A stretch of 64,000 nt of DNA from Paenibacillus glacialis (lineage in GTDB: Bacteria; Bacillota; Bacilli; Paenibacillales; Paenibacillaceae), in contig NZ_LVJH01000007.1 of assembly GCF_001637205.1 (NCBI RefSeq), forward strand, positions 372,001 through 436,000, read 5' to 3'. The position numbers were made by a program, and so were the translations under genes. Numbering within the stretch: the first letter of the stretch is position 1; every line of letters starts with the position of its first letter. This document shows, one piece after another, positions 1 to 8,672 of the stretch. Below the pieces are notes generated by a model. It saw only the letters and a program-made list of their open reading frames with translations. It had not been told where the DNA came from and ran no database searches.

Positions 1-1222
1 CTGCCCAAGCCGGGTTGGTTGGTGCAGTAGCGGTCCTGCCATTGACTGTGCTAACAGTTGATTGATTGTTAGCGGCATCGAATGCATACACATTGAATGT
101 ATAAGCTGTGCTTGCACTAAGACCTGTTACAGTATAATCCGTTGTAGAGCCAGATACAGACGTGACTAACGTCGTACCGTTATAGATACGGTAACCAGTA
201 ACGCCAACATTGTCCGTTGATGCATTCCACATCAACTGCATACTAGAAGAAGTTGGAGTTCCCATAACATGCAAGCCGCTAGGTGCTGTTGGAGCTTGCG
301 TGTCATTGCCAACAGGTGCACTTGTGGTAACGCTTACAGAATTGCTGGCATTAGATACGTTGCCAGCAGCGTCAATCGCCTTGACACTAAAGCTATAAGC
401 AGTATTCGCTGTAAGTCCGGACACGGAGTAAGTTAATGTTGAGCTAGATACAGTAGTGACCAAGGAAGAACCGTTAAATACTTGGTAACCTGTTACACCA
501 ACGTTATCTGTGGATGCGTTCCAAGCCAATGAAACGCTGGTAGATGTTTGTCCAGTAGAAGATAAAGCTGCTGGGGCAGAAGGTGCTTGTGTATCGACAG
601 GGTTGCTACCACTGAAGTTAACATCAATGACATTATAGAAGGCGTTCGGAGTATCTGCGATTTCCCAGACAGCCAAGATCACTTGGTATCCACTGCGTGC
701 TGGAACGTTACATGTGTCAGAGTAGGAGAATGGTGGTTGTGTTCCTGGATAATTGACGGAACAGAAGGGAGTAAGGTCGAATGAGTCCCGAGTTAGAACA
801 GCGTTAGGATTCCAGTTAGCTTTTGTAATGTAGTACTTCCAGCTTGTTGTAGCATGATTGGCAGTCAGCTTCCAAGTGAATGTATTAGTTCCTGCAGAGA
901 TGTTTACTTTAGACCAACGAGTAGCTGATTGTTCATCAAGCTCAGGATAAGCCCCATTAGCACTAGCAATTTTTCCGTCAGCTGGTCCCGCAGCAGGGAA
1001 GCCTTTAGGCGCTTCTAAACTTTGTGGCTCATATACGATCGGTCCACAATTCGTGTTTTGACCCGATTTACAAAGTGCTGCTCTACTAGCAGGTCCTTCT
1101 ACATAACCGTGTGCGGAAGAATTCCCCGGGAACACAATCAAACAAATCGCAGCAATTAACAGGATACTACCATAAGCAAGAAACTTTGACATACTTAAAT
1201 TAGAAACACGAATAGTTGACAT
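1..1222 (-). CDS. AA10 lytic polysaccharide monooxygenase with FnIII repeats (copy 1, 3' end outside window)
   Basis: Secreted copper-dependent enzyme that oxidatively cleaves crystalline chitin or cellulose. The visible 407 residues show a signal peptide ending just before His38 ([10 protein letters not shown]), the N-terminal copper ligand of the mature protein. The second ligand lies in [10 protein letters not shown] and the axial Phe in [11 protein letters not shown], which completes the AA10 domain. Two FnIII domains follow (each with a [17 protein letters not shown] strand). The C-terminal chitin-binding module seen in copies 2 and 3 has just begun when the window ends. The start is the ATG at 1222, preceded by a strong AAAGGAGG site. 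It is the first of three close paralogues in 10 kb. The family is secure; chitin rather than cellulose preference is inferred from the neighbouring GH19 gene and the CBM5/12 of its paralogues. Confidence 0.93.
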   Translation of the reverse strand, partial: MSTIRVSNLSMSKFLAYGSILLIAAICLIVFPGNSSAHGYVEGPASRAALCKSGQNTNCGPIVYEPQSLEAPKGFPAAGPADGKIASANGAYPELDEQSATRWSKVNISAGTNTFTWKLTANHATTSWKYYITKANWNPNAVLTRDSFDLTPFCSVNYPGTQPPFSYSDTCNVPARSGYQVILAVWEIADTPNAFYNVIDVNFSGSNPVDTQAPSAPAALSSTGQTSTSVSLAWNASTDNVGVTGYQVFNGSSLVTTVSSSTLTYSVSGLTANTAYSFSVKAIDAAGNVSNASNSVSVTTSAPVGNDTQAPTAPSGLHVMGTPTSSSMQLMWNASTDNVGVTGYRIYNGTTLVTSVSGSTTDYTVTGLSASTAYTFNVYAFDAANNQSTVSTVNGRTATAPTNPAWA

Positions 1223-1326
1223 TTTATTACGCCTCCTTTAATTTGAAAAAAATTTGATCTAACAAATAGTTTCTTTAAATTTTATACGTGATGTTTCAGA
1301 TGTTAACTCCTCTCTTTTTTTAGACG

Positions 1327-1358
1327 TATTTATATAAACTCAGAAAGAGTCATATATT
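1327..1358 (-). promoter_or_regulatory. Conserved palindromic element upstream of LPMO copy 1
   Basis: The core ACTCAGAAAGAGT is flanked by TTTATATAA and CATATAT. A near-identical arrangement, with core ACTCACGAAGAGT, lies upstream of LPMO copy 2 (4230-4264), and a stretched version is found upstream of copy 3 (about 10180-10215). The TATATAA on the minus strand could serve as a -10 element. It is probably a shared operator or promoter. Confidence 0.5.
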
Positions 1359-1431
1359 CAATTTGTAAAAAGTGAGTAGGAAAGTAAAAATGAAATAGTT
1401 CATCATAGCATGAAATGAGTGTTTGACACGG

Positions 1432-1445
1432 TGGTAGCGCTTTCA
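1432..1445. promoter_or_regulatory. cre-like site (catabolite control)
   Basis: TGGTAGCGCTTTCA fits the CcpA operator consensus WTGNAANCGNWNNCW with one mismatch. It lies about 210 bp upstream of LPMO copy 1. Carbon catabolite control of chitinolytic genes is common in Bacillales, but binding here is an inference. Confidence 0.35.
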
Positions 1446-1698
1446 AAACGAAGAGGTAAATACGGAAATAATTGTTTACTGATAGAGTGTTTTGTAATAT
1501 TAATATGTAGATATTTGGAAGCGTATATAATATAAGAGTGATTATACTACAAAAAAATAGAAATGTGTGACATTTATCATAGATTTATGTGAAAATAGTT
1601 AAATTTCCTTATAATGCAACTTTGGAACTATGGCCGCGAAAGACGCCTTTCGTTTGCCGCTTTTGATGTAATGCTCTATGCTTATATGGAAGTAATTA
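1446..1698. other. AT-rich intergenic stretch
   Basis: Together with the two elements listed above it fills the 1223-1698 gap. A small hairpin (CGAAAG/CTTTCG, about 1636-1650) is visible, but no gene can be supported. Confidence 0.4.
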
Positions 1699-2367
1699 AT
1701 GACACGAGGTGGAATTATTTGTAGCACATTATTGAAAATTGATCGACGTGACATTCCGAAAGCTGCAAGTGTTCTGGCACAAGCGTTTGCAAAAGAAGAT
1801 CCGTTGTATCAGCATATTTTACCGGATGAGAAGACAAGGCTCCACGTTATGAATATTTTTTTTCATAGGTATATTGAAATGCTATATCCATATTGTGATT
1901 TGCTAACAATTTCAGACAACTTTGAGGCTGTGGCGCTGGTGTTTCATTCGGAGCGCGAAGCAGGGACATTACGTTCGAAAGTCAAGTATATGAAGCAGAT
2001 TGTATGTGCCATAATCAGATCATTACCGATTTGTCGATTCATTGGAATACATGGATTTGTCCGGGGAATATCTATTCTACTTAGTATGAGCTCATCGTGG
2101 CTATCGATGTTAGGCGATAAGGAATATATGCACCTCGATATGCTTGTTGTACAGGAACAATATCGTGGACAAGGTTACGTTTCGAAGGTTATCCAACCAC
2201 TACTCTTCGAATGCCGATCGAGAAATATTTTCTGTACGCTGGAGACGCAGACGTTGAGCAATTTACCCATATATGAACATTATCAGTTCCGTACGGTGAA
2301 GGTCATTTCTCTGCCGAACAGTTCACTAGAGCAGTATTGTATGGTGTACACTCCGGCGGGAAGTTGA
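1699..2367 (+). CDS. GNAT family N-acetyltransferase
   Basis: This 222-residue protein has the GNAT fold. The acetyl-CoA pyrophosphate loop is visible as VVQEQYRGQGYVSKV (around residue 150), followed by ETQTLSNLPIYEHYQF, the usual motif B strand-helix, near the C terminus. It would transfer an acetyl group to an unknown amine. The ATG start has no convincing ribosome binding site; a GAGGTGG lies just inside the frame, so the true start may be a few codons downstream. It sits alone between LPMO copies 1 and 2 and has no partner that suggests a substrate. Confidence 0.8.
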   Translation: MTRGGIICSTLLKIDRRDIPKAASVLAQAFAKEDPLYQHILPDEKTRLHVMNIFFHRYIEMLYPYCDLLTISDNFEAVALVFHSEREAGTLRSKVKYMKQIVCAIIRSLPICRFIGIHGFVRGISILLSMSSSWLSMLGDKEYMHLDMLVVQEQYRGQGYVSKVIQPLLFECRSRNIFCTLETQTLSNLPIYEHYQFRTVKVISLPNSSLEQYCMVYTPAGS

Positions 2368-2670
2368 TTTTAGCCAATCCCGAAAAAGGACATTTGTTCA
2401 ATGAAAACACATCCTTGATAGTATTATTATTTAAGCTATTGTTCTTCCAGAAGTCTCTTATGATAGACTCATGGGAGTATTGCTACCAAAGGAGATTTCA
2501 TTATACAAAAATGTGCATTGACCAAATGCGTTATCGCACCGTCTGATCCACACTATATGTTCGTTCTTCTTCAAATGTCATATTTCTACATAATACTAGA
2601 TAATCTAAGTTCTCATGTGAAATTATTGACCTTAACTCTAGATAATAGGCGTATAAGATTTACACGCAAC
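2368..2670. other. Intergenic, no supported gene
   Basis: Short overlapping reading frames here have no ribosome binding site and no recognisable protein. The stretch is AT-rich and ends in the terminator hairpin at 2671. Confidence 0.4.
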
Positions 2671-2709
2671 AACCACGAAGTACAGTTGTCCTGTACTTCG
2701 TGGTTTTGT
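2671..2709. terminator. Bidirectional terminator between GNAT and LPMO copy 2
   Basis: A perfect 15-bp stem (AACCACGAAGTACAG and its complement) with a TTGTC loop lies between convergent genes. U-tracts are short, so strength is uncertain. Confidence 0.7.
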
Positions 2710-2776
2710 GCATGTGAATTTAACACCTGAAAGAATGACAAACGTTTTATATCTTCAAAGAACTATTATTACATGA

Positions 2777-4126
2777 TTATTGCAGTAACCATAATGCAGG
2801 TACATTTGTAGGTTCCCAACCTGCTAATGATATGTGGTTTTGACGACATGAATATACAGAACCATTGTAGGTTACTAGCGTACCCGTCGTGTAAGCAGTA
2901 TTAGCTGCCCAAGCCGGGTTTGCAGATGGTATACCCGTTGTGCCAGTGACCGTACTTGCTGCGGATTGATTACCCGCGGCATCAAATGCGTACACATTGA
3001 ACGTATAAGCTGTGGAGGCGCTAAGTCCCGTTACCGTATAATCCGTAGTGGAGCCAGATAAGGATTGGATTAACGTCGTTCCATTAAAGATACGGTAGCC
3101 AGTAACACCGACATTGTCAGTTGAGGCATTCCACATCAACTGAATGCTTGAAGATGTAGGAGTTCCCATAACATGTAAGCCACCGGGTGCTGTTGGGGCT
3201 TGCGTATCGATAGGGTCAGGTGCATTTGTAGTAACGCTTACAGAATTACTAGCACTTGAGACGTTGCCTGCGGCGTCTATTGCCTTAACACTAAAGGTAT
3301 AGGCAGTATTCGCGGTTAGTCCAGCTACAGAGTAATTTAATGTTGAGCCAGATACAGTAGTAACTAAGGAAGATCCTTTAAATACCTGATAGCCAGTTAC
3401 ACCAACGTTATCTGTTGATGCGTTCCAGGTTAAAGAAACAGTGGTAGCTGTTTGACCTGTAGAAGTCAGAGCTGATGGAGCAGACGGTGCTTGGTTATCA
3501 ACAGGGTTACTACCGCCGAAATTGACATCAATGACATTGTAGAAAGCGTTTGCAGTATCTGCGATTTCCCATACAGCCAAGATAACCTGGTACCCAGTAC
3601 GTGCTGGCACGTTACACGTGTCTGAGTATGTGAATGGTGGCTGCTTACCTCCATAGTTCACAGAGCAAAAAGGAGTTAAGTCGAATGAATTCCGAGTAAG
3701 TACTGCGTCAGGATTCCAGTTGGCTTTCGTAATATAGTACTTCCAGCTTGTTGTCGCATGAGCGGCAGAAATTTTCCAATCGAACGTATTTGGTCCTGGA
3801 GATATGTTGACTTTAGTCCAACGTGTTGATGTTTGTGCATCAAGGTTAGGAAATGCTCCGCCCGCACTCGCAATCTGCCCGTCCGCTGGTCCTGCATTAG
3901 GGAATCCCTTAAGTGCCTCTAGACTCTGTGGTTCATAAATGATCGATCCACAATTCGTGTTTTGCCCAGATTTACAGAGTGCTGCTCGACTAGCAGGTCC
4001 ATCTATATATCCGTGGCCAAAAGAAACGCCAGCGAATAACAAAGTACTCATGAACGCCAATAAGATAATACATCCGTAAACCAACAATTTAGTCATTGCT
4101 GAATAAGAAATACGTAAAGATGACAT
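2777..4126 (-). CDS. AA10 lytic polysaccharide monooxygenase with FnIII x2 and CBM5/12 (copy 2)
   Basis: Complete 449-residue secreted LPMO. The signal peptide ends before His38 ([10 protein letters not shown]), so the mature protein begins with the copper-binding histidine. The second histidine is in [12 protein letters not shown] and the axial Phe in [11 protein letters not shown]. FnIII domains occupy about residues 215-300 and 310-395. The C-terminal CBM5/12 ([17 protein letters not shown], then [12 protein letters not shown]) binds chitin. The ATG at 4126 has an AAAGGAGG site. Compared with copies 1 and 3, the AA10 domain carries scattered substitutions but keeps every ligand residue. 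It is convergent with the GNAT gene and shares an upstream palindrome with copy 1. Confidence 0.95.
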   Translation of the reverse strand: MSSLRISYSAMTKLLVYGCIILLAFMSTLLFAGVSFGHGYIDGPASRAALCKSGQNTNCGSIIYEPQSLEALKGFPNAGPADGQIASAGGAFPNLDAQTSTRWTKVNISPGPNTFDWKISAAHATTSWKYYITKANWNPDAVLTRNSFDLTPFCSVNYGGKQPPFTYSDTCNVPARTGYQVILAVWEIADTANAFYNVIDVNFGGSNPVDNQAPSAPSALTSTGQTATTVSLTWNASTDNVGVTGYQVFKGSSLVTTVSGSTLNYSVAGLTANTAYTFSVKAIDAAGNVSSASNSVSVTTNAPDPIDTQAPTAPGGLHVMGTPTSSSIQLMWNASTDNVGVTGYRIFNGTTLIQSLSGSTTDYTVTGLSASTAYTFNVYAFDAAGNQSAASTVTGTTGIPSANPAWAANTAYTTGTLVTYNGSVYSCRQNHISLAGWEPTNVPALWLLQ

Positions 4127-4229
4127 GTTTAATATTCCTCCTTTAGTTTGGGTAACGATTTAACAACGAATTCCATCAGTTAAACCCGAATGTTAGATTT
4201 CAAATAACACCTCCTCCTTGTTGGTGAAA

Positions 4230-4264
4230 CGCAATTTATATAGACTCACGAAGAGTGTATATAT
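4230..4264 (-). promoter_or_regulatory. Conserved palindromic element upstream of LPMO copy 2
   Basis: ACTCACGAAGAGT is flanked by TTTATATAG and TATATAT, matching the element upstream of copy 1 in sequence and in distance from the start codon (about 105-125 bp). Confidence 0.5.
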
Positions 4265-4643
4265 AGACACGGTTAAAAGGTGAAAGGTAAAAGTAAGAGT
4301 AAGAAACTCGTGGGAAAATGAAGTCGTGCAGCTAAATATGGATCAGGTATTTGACGGATGGGTGATTTTACAAAAGAGGGACTAGTGCGGGAGATGAAAG
4401 ATGATCAGCATTTGATCGAATTCAGTACACGATTTTAATCATATAACGTTTGATGGATTTTATTACAAAATTATGGATGATTTAATATATATTTGTTTGA
4501 AAAACAATGATGAGGACGTGTGAAGGAGAAATCATTCTCAGCATGTCGAATATCACTTCTATGATTGTCAAAAATAAGAGTTAATCGCCTCTACTTAAGC
4601 AGGCATTTGGGACTATTTACAATTAGATTACATTTTTTATAAT
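4265..4643. other. Intergenic, no supported gene
   Basis: A divergent promoter region between LPMO copy 2 and the GH19 chitinase. AT-rich; no coding stretch or clear operator beyond the palindrome was seen. Confidence 0.4.
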
Positions 4644-4685
4644 GGAGTAATGAATTCCAATATAAGTAAAAAGGGGAGAGCGAAT

Positions 4686-5945
4686 GTGTCTAAATGGAAT
4701 TATCCATTATCAAGTAGTCTGATTCATCGTACCATTTGCTTATCGCTTGGCGCCGTTCTGCTAGCATCGCCACTCACGGTTTCTGCAGCGGAAGTCAATA
4801 CCAAAGCCGTAGATATTTCGAAAAACGTGGTGAGTAAAACTACAATAAAAAGTGTAACCGCTTACTTGGGTAGTGCACTTGCTGTCGGAGAAAACCATTT
4901 TCTCACACTCAAGGAGATTGATAGCAAATGGGGTGGCATCGATCCCGATTATAAGCCAGCTCAAGCTGTCACAGCGGTTAAAGAGTTGCTTCCACAAAAG
5001 GAATACGAGATTTTGTTTCCTAATAGGTTAGGTTCACCCGAATGGTTTAAAGTAGCTAAAGGCAAGGAGTACTTTAAAGCAGACCAGGTGGATTATTTCT
5101 CATATGATAATTTGATTGCGGCTGTAACCGAAGTATCGAATATTAAGTTAAAGATTAGCACACGTAAAGGTAATACCAGCGCTCAGGAAATTCAAAGGTT
5201 TGATAAGGAAGCGAGAATTGAGACGTTGATATCCCGTTCATCTGATTTTAATTCTGCAGAGAATTTGAAGAAGGAAATTGATACGGTTATCGTTGATTTT
5301 GGAACCTTCTTAAAAGAAGGGTTCAAGAAGGATCGGAAGCGCGAACTTGCTGCATTCCTAGCAAATCTAGCGCACGAGACTGGCGGAGGTTGGCCAACCG
5401 CCCCAGGTGGGGAATTGAAATGGGGATTGTTCTGGAATGAGAATATCGCTGGCAGAACGGGCGTCAATATGGACGCTTTCGTCGATCCTGCAACTAGCGA
5501 TCTTTACCCAGGTGTGAAGGATAAACGTTACTATGGACGTGGACCTATTATGATGAGTTGGAACTTTAACTATGGCTTATTTAGTTCCATCATTTATGGG
5601 GACAAAAAAGTGCTTCTTAGTAAGCCAGAAATCATATCAGCAGACGGGAAGGTAGGTTTCATGACCGCTATTCTGTTCTGGATGACACCACAAGCTCCGA
5701 AGCCTTCAGCCCATGATGTTATTATTAACAAATGGAAGCCTGGGAAAGAGGATATTGCTAAGGGTCTAAGTCAGTCGGGCTTTGGTATTACCATTATGGT
5801 TCTTAATGGCTTGGAGACAAATTTGGGCGAGACGGAAGGTAGTTCTGTCAAGCGTCGTGCCGGTCACTATCGTGATATTACGAGCCAGATGGGTGTAGAT
5901 ATCTCAGGCGAGAAAATTGATACGTTAGGCATGAATCCTTTTTAA
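4686..5945 (+). CDS. GH19 chitinase (class I plant-like), secreted
   Basis: Endochitinase that hydrolyses beta-1,4-GlcNAc bonds with inversion. The C-terminal half is unmistakably GH19: RELAAFLANLAHETGGGW holds the catalytic acid Glu, FWNEN holds the second Glu, and YYGRGPIMMSWNFNYG, FWMTPQAPKPSAHDVI and a C-terminal MNPF match plant chitinases. Roughly residues 30-190 form an N-terminal region I do not recognise. I chose the GTG at 4686: it has AAGGGGAGAG five bases upstream and gives a clean signal peptide (MSKWNYPLSSSLIHRTICL..., cleavage near VSAA). The ATG at 4650 has only a GGAG two bases away. Located among three chitin-active LPMOs, it probably acts with them. Confidence 0.92.
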   Translation: MSKWNYPLSSSLIHRTICLSLGAVLLASPLTVSAAEVNTKAVDISKNVVSKTTIKSVTAYLGSALAVGENHFLTLKEIDSKWGGIDPDYKPAQAVTAVKELLPQKEYEILFPNRLGSPEWFKVAKGKEYFKADQVDYFSYDNLIAAVTEVSNIKLKISTRKGNTSAQEIQRFDKEARIETLISRSSDFNSAENLKKEIDTVIVDFGTFLKEGFKKDRKRELAAFLANLAHETGGGWPTAPGGELKWGLFWNENIAGRTGVNMDAFVDPATSDLYPGVKDKRYYGRGPIMMSWNFNYGLFSSIIYGDKKVLLSKPEIISADGKVGFMTAILFWMTPQAPKPSAHDVIINKWKPGKEDIAKGLSQSGFGITIMVLNGLETNLGETEGSSVKRRAGHYRDITSQMGVDISGEKIDTLGMNPF

Positions 5946-6044
5946 CAAAAGGAGTCATAGAAAGATGAACCATAATGTTATTTCTATTTGGTATAACATT
6001 GGCTTGTTAAATTAGATACTAAATAATTCTTGATGATAATGTAA

Positions 6045-6072
6045 GAGACTCTTGCGAAAGGGTCTTTTCTCT
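6045..6072 (+). terminator. Terminator after GH19 chitinase
   Basis: GACTCTT, GCGA loop, AAGGGTC, then TTTTCTC, about 100 bp downstream of the chitinase stop. Confidence 0.65.
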
Positions 6073-6118
6073 ATATTTTTTCACTAGTCAGAATACTTCC
6101 CCACAGCTTATAACTTTG

Positions 6119-6450
6119 CTATCGCAATTTTTTCACAAAAAACAAATTAAGATCATGGTCTACTACGACTTGCTACCCACACTTAAGATATTTACCATTT
6201 TTATAAATTCCTTTACCGTCTGGAACATATCCACGAATTATGTATAATGATTGTGCCGCACCGTAATCACTGAGCAAACCTATATCGAGTCCAGCAACTT
6301 CACATCTTTCATGAATGGTGTCTTCAGATTTAGCTAATAACAGTGTACCTATTCCACGACGGCGATATTGTATCAACACGTTAAAATCTTGGATTTCAGG
6401 TAAGGGGCATTATCGTTCATAACTCGAATTACAGTTTTTTTCATTTCCAT
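6119..6450 (-). pseudogene. GNAT acetyltransferase remnant with at least two frameshifts
   Basis: Three reading frames each carry a piece of one GNAT. The central frame reads PEIQDFNVLIQYRRRGIGTL and continues to YIIRGYVPDGKG, which is motif A and motif B of the fold. The C-terminal DHDLNLFFVKKL tail is in another frame, and the segment upstream of PEIQDF is closed by a stop. The N-terminal substrate-binding half is missing. The gene abuts the stop of the upstream lipoprotein gene. The reading-frame breaks are visible directly; calling it dead is an inference, with sequencing error the alternative. Confidence 0.7.
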
Positions 6451-6948
6451 CTAGTATTGTCCTGCCTTCACATTGATGTCCATCGAGTGTCCATCCCTAG
6501 TCGTTACATAGACTTTCCAGTCCCCAGACATGCCACTACCATCTGTCATTGTAAAAGTTCTTGATACGGCCTTGCCAGCGCCAACATCAACAAATTCAAA
6601 GTCTTGATTCCCCTTAAGTAATTGGAATATTACGGTTCCAGACTTATTGTTATTTTTAACATATACATTTAAAGTTTTAGCATTACTTGAAGTACAGGAG
6701 AATGAATTCTCAAATGCTGTCGTTCCTAATTGTCGACTGTTTATGAATGAGCCATCGTTAGATGGAATATCTTTATCATCTATTATTTCCTGTGCATCGA
6801 TAGGTGAGTCTGTTGGAAGAGTAGGTGTTATTAAACTTTCTATTTCTTGCACACTAGCAATCTCAACCTCAGCGTTGTTGGCACAAGAAACTAAGGTCGT
6901 TGATAATATTAGGACCATAATCAAGTAAATCCCCTTGAATTTGTTCAT
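6451..6948 (-). CDS. Predicted lipoprotein of unknown function
   Basis: A 165-residue protein with a type II signal peptide and lipobox LVSC (Cys22), followed by an acidic, Pro- and Thr-containing linker to about residue 70. A C-terminal beta-rich domain (VYVKNNNKSGTVIFQLLKG, then GDWKVYVTTRDGHSMDINVK) resembles small extracellular beta-sandwich domains. The ATG follows AAGGAGATTGTATCC. It should be anchored on the outer face of the membrane. I cannot name a function; the adjoining GNAT remnant gives no clue. Confidence 0.75.
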   Translation of the reverse strand: MNKFKGIYLIMVLILSTTLVSCANNAEVEIASVQEIESLITPTLPTDSPIDAQEIIDDKDIPSNDGSFINSRQLGTTAFENSFSCTSSNAKTLNVYVKNNNKSGTVIFQLLKGNQDFEFVDVGAGKAVSRTFTMTDGSGMSGDWKVYVTTRDGHSMDINVKAGQY

Positions 6949-7160
6949 GGATACAATCTCCTTAACTTGTTATTGACCCTAGTAATCCAACCAGCTTCAT
7001 GAAACCTCATAAATATGTACGAAGACAAGATTGTGCAGACTGACTTAATGTAATGGTGTGGTCTGTAGCTATTTTACCATATTATCTCAAATGGGGGGGT
7101 GAGGTTTACGTATCTATGGGGTGCAAAATTGAGAGATTCCCAAACTATGATTACATAGGC

Positions 7161-7199
7161 AAAAGTAAAGGGCTGTTGGAAGATTCGCAAGCAGCCCTT
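7161..7199 (-). terminator. Terminator of the DUF2871 gene
   Basis: On the minus strand AAGGGCTG pairs with CAGCCCTT and is followed by TACTTTT, nine bases past the DUF2871 stop codon. Confidence 0.7.
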
Positions 7200-7207
7200 A
7201 TCGTTCA

Positions 7208-7609
7208 TTATTTAAGACGTTTACCTAGTAGAATAAGAAGCCAAATGATGCTTGCACCAACAATCGCATGACCCAGCCCGGCGATATGAGGAAGGAAGCT
7301 GATATCTCCACCTTTGATCTGTAGCATGCCACGAGTAGCCATAGCGCCAATCGAAATGAGTAAACCGATGTTATAGAGAATGTACCACGCACCGAAGGAT
7401 TTTGCTTCATGCACATGAAATAACTTGGCTAGGATTAGTGTAATGATAAAGAAGAAGAATCCAAGCATCAGAATATGCGTATGAAGTGCAACGAATACTG
7501 TGTTACCACTGAAATCATTCGCTTTCGTGATTTCACGATAAGCAACGCCTGCTAATAAACCAAGTACGGCATAGAAAAAAGAAGTATAATACAATTTCTT
7601 CAAAATCAT
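7208..7609 (-). CDS. DUF2871 family membrane protein
   Basis: A 133-residue integral membrane protein with four predicted transmembrane helices. A conserved-looking HTHILMLGFFFF at about residue 43 and GLGHAIVGASIIW at the C-terminal end recall the histidine-bearing helices of haem-copper oxidase-like proteins, and the pattern fits DUF2871. Biochemical role is unknown. The ATG has an AGGAGCGAT site. It is a single-gene unit with its own terminator. Confidence 0.75.
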   Translation of the reverse strand: MILKKLYYTSFFYAVLGLLAGVAYREITKANDFSGNTVFVALHTHILMLGFFFFIITLILAKLFHVHEAKSFGAWYILYNIGLLISIGAMATRGMLQIKGGDISFLPHIAGLGHAIVGASIIWLLILLGKRLK

Positions 7610-7885
7610 CGCTCCTTAAGTTTGATCATTCAGTTTATATCCAAAATATATCATGCTATTAAGAACGCAGTATGAACGAAATGTTACAAAGTGAAAAATT
7701 TCACCTTTTAATAAATATAAGAAGTTGATAATCTACTTCTTATATTTACGAAAGAAACGAGTACCCACCCTGCCTGCACACCTTGTATTGAATTTTTGAA
7801 TATAACTTTAATTGTTTCTATTGGAATTATCGGATATATCATAGTAAATTTAGGATATATCAATGAGCAGAGGAGCTAATAAACG

Positions 7886-8539
7886 ATGAGTAAACCTTTA
7901 CTAGTTATTGTTGGAGCGGGTTCTGGCGTTAGCGCGGGTGTCGCGAGGAAATTTGGTGCAAATGGATTTCGAGTAGTACTTGTTGCAAGAAATCAAGCTT
8001 CTCTAAATCAATATACGAGTGAATTGGCGGCACAAGATGTGGAAGCCTACAGCATAACCGCAGATGCCTCAGATGGACAATCGTTAAGTAATGCTTTTGA
8101 TCAGATTAAACAGGAATATGGGTCTCCCGAAGTGCTAGTATATAATGCGGCAGCAATACAACAAAGTACGCCACAAACTTTAACAGATACGGAATTATTA
8201 GAACATTTTAAAGTGAATGTATTAGGTGCACTAACGAGTGCTCAGCAAGTGATTCCGGATTTAATCGAACAGAAGAGAGGTACGATATTATTTACTGGTG
8301 GGGGACTAGCGTTGGCACCATCACCAACATACACTTCCCTTTCAATCGGTAAAGCTGGGGTTCGGGCATTGGCATTTGCACTGGCTGAAGACTTGAACCC
8401 TCATGGTATTCACGTCGGCACGGTTACGATCGCGGGTTATGTATCGAAAGGAACATTCTATGATCCGGACATCATTGCCGAGCGGTATTGGGAATTGCAC
8501 ACAAAGAGGGATCAGACGGAAATCGTATTCGCTCAATAA
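7886..8539 (+). CDS. SDR-fold protein lacking the catalytic tyrosine
   Basis: A 217-residue short-chain dehydrogenase/reductase-like protein. The Rossmann start LLVIVGAGSGVSAGVA is a variant of TGxxxGxG, the NAG-like motif reads YNAAAIQ, and the core NVLGALTSAQQVIP is typical. At the active site, SLSIGKAGVRALA keeps the lysine but has Leu where the tyrosine of YxxxK should be, so classical dehydrogenase chemistry is doubtful. The ATG is preceded by GAGGAGC at nine bases. Several SDR subfamilies carry this SLSIGKAG variant. It stands alone between DUF2871 and LPMO copy 3. Confidence 0.85.
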   Translation: MSKPLLVIVGAGSGVSAGVARKFGANGFRVVLVARNQASLNQYTSELAAQDVEAYSITADASDGQSLSNAFDQIKQEYGSPEVLVYNAAAIQQSTPQTLTDTELLEHFKVNVLGALTSAQQVIPDLIEQKRGTILFTGGGLALAPSPTYTSLSIGKAGVRALAFALAEDLNPHGIHVGTVTIAGYVSKGTFYDPDIIAERYWELHTKRDQTEIVFAQ

Positions 8540-8611
8540 ACCTAGTCTATCTCTTATTCAACTTCCATGGTTAGGATTTTCTGATGATATATTTTATGTC
8601 GCACAAAAAGT

Positions 8612-8655
8612 AAAAGCATGATGAACCCTAATGGAGGGTTACATCATGCTTTTTG
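8612..8655. terminator. Bidirectional terminator between SDR and LPMO copy 3
   Basis: AAAGCATGATG and AACCCT pair with AGGGTT and CATCATGCTTTT, with one bulged A. U-runs on both sides serve the convergent genes. Confidence 0.85.
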
Positions 8656-8672
8656 ATTTTTCTAATCGATGA

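Noticed and set aside
2337..2730. Two short plus-strand frames after the GNAT gene
   Set aside because: They overlap the GNAT stop and the terminator hairpin, lack ribosome binding sites and have unlikely composition.
5963..6015. A 16-codon frame (MNHNVISIWYNIGLLN) with a good AAAGGAG site after the GH19 gene
   Set aside because: Attractive as a small peptide, but nothing beyond the site supports it; probably a chance site in the 3' UTR.
7053..7271. Plus-strand 72-codon frame over the DUF2871 3' end
   Set aside because: It crosses a minus-strand terminator and the coding end of DUF2871, has no ribosome binding site and no recognisable product.
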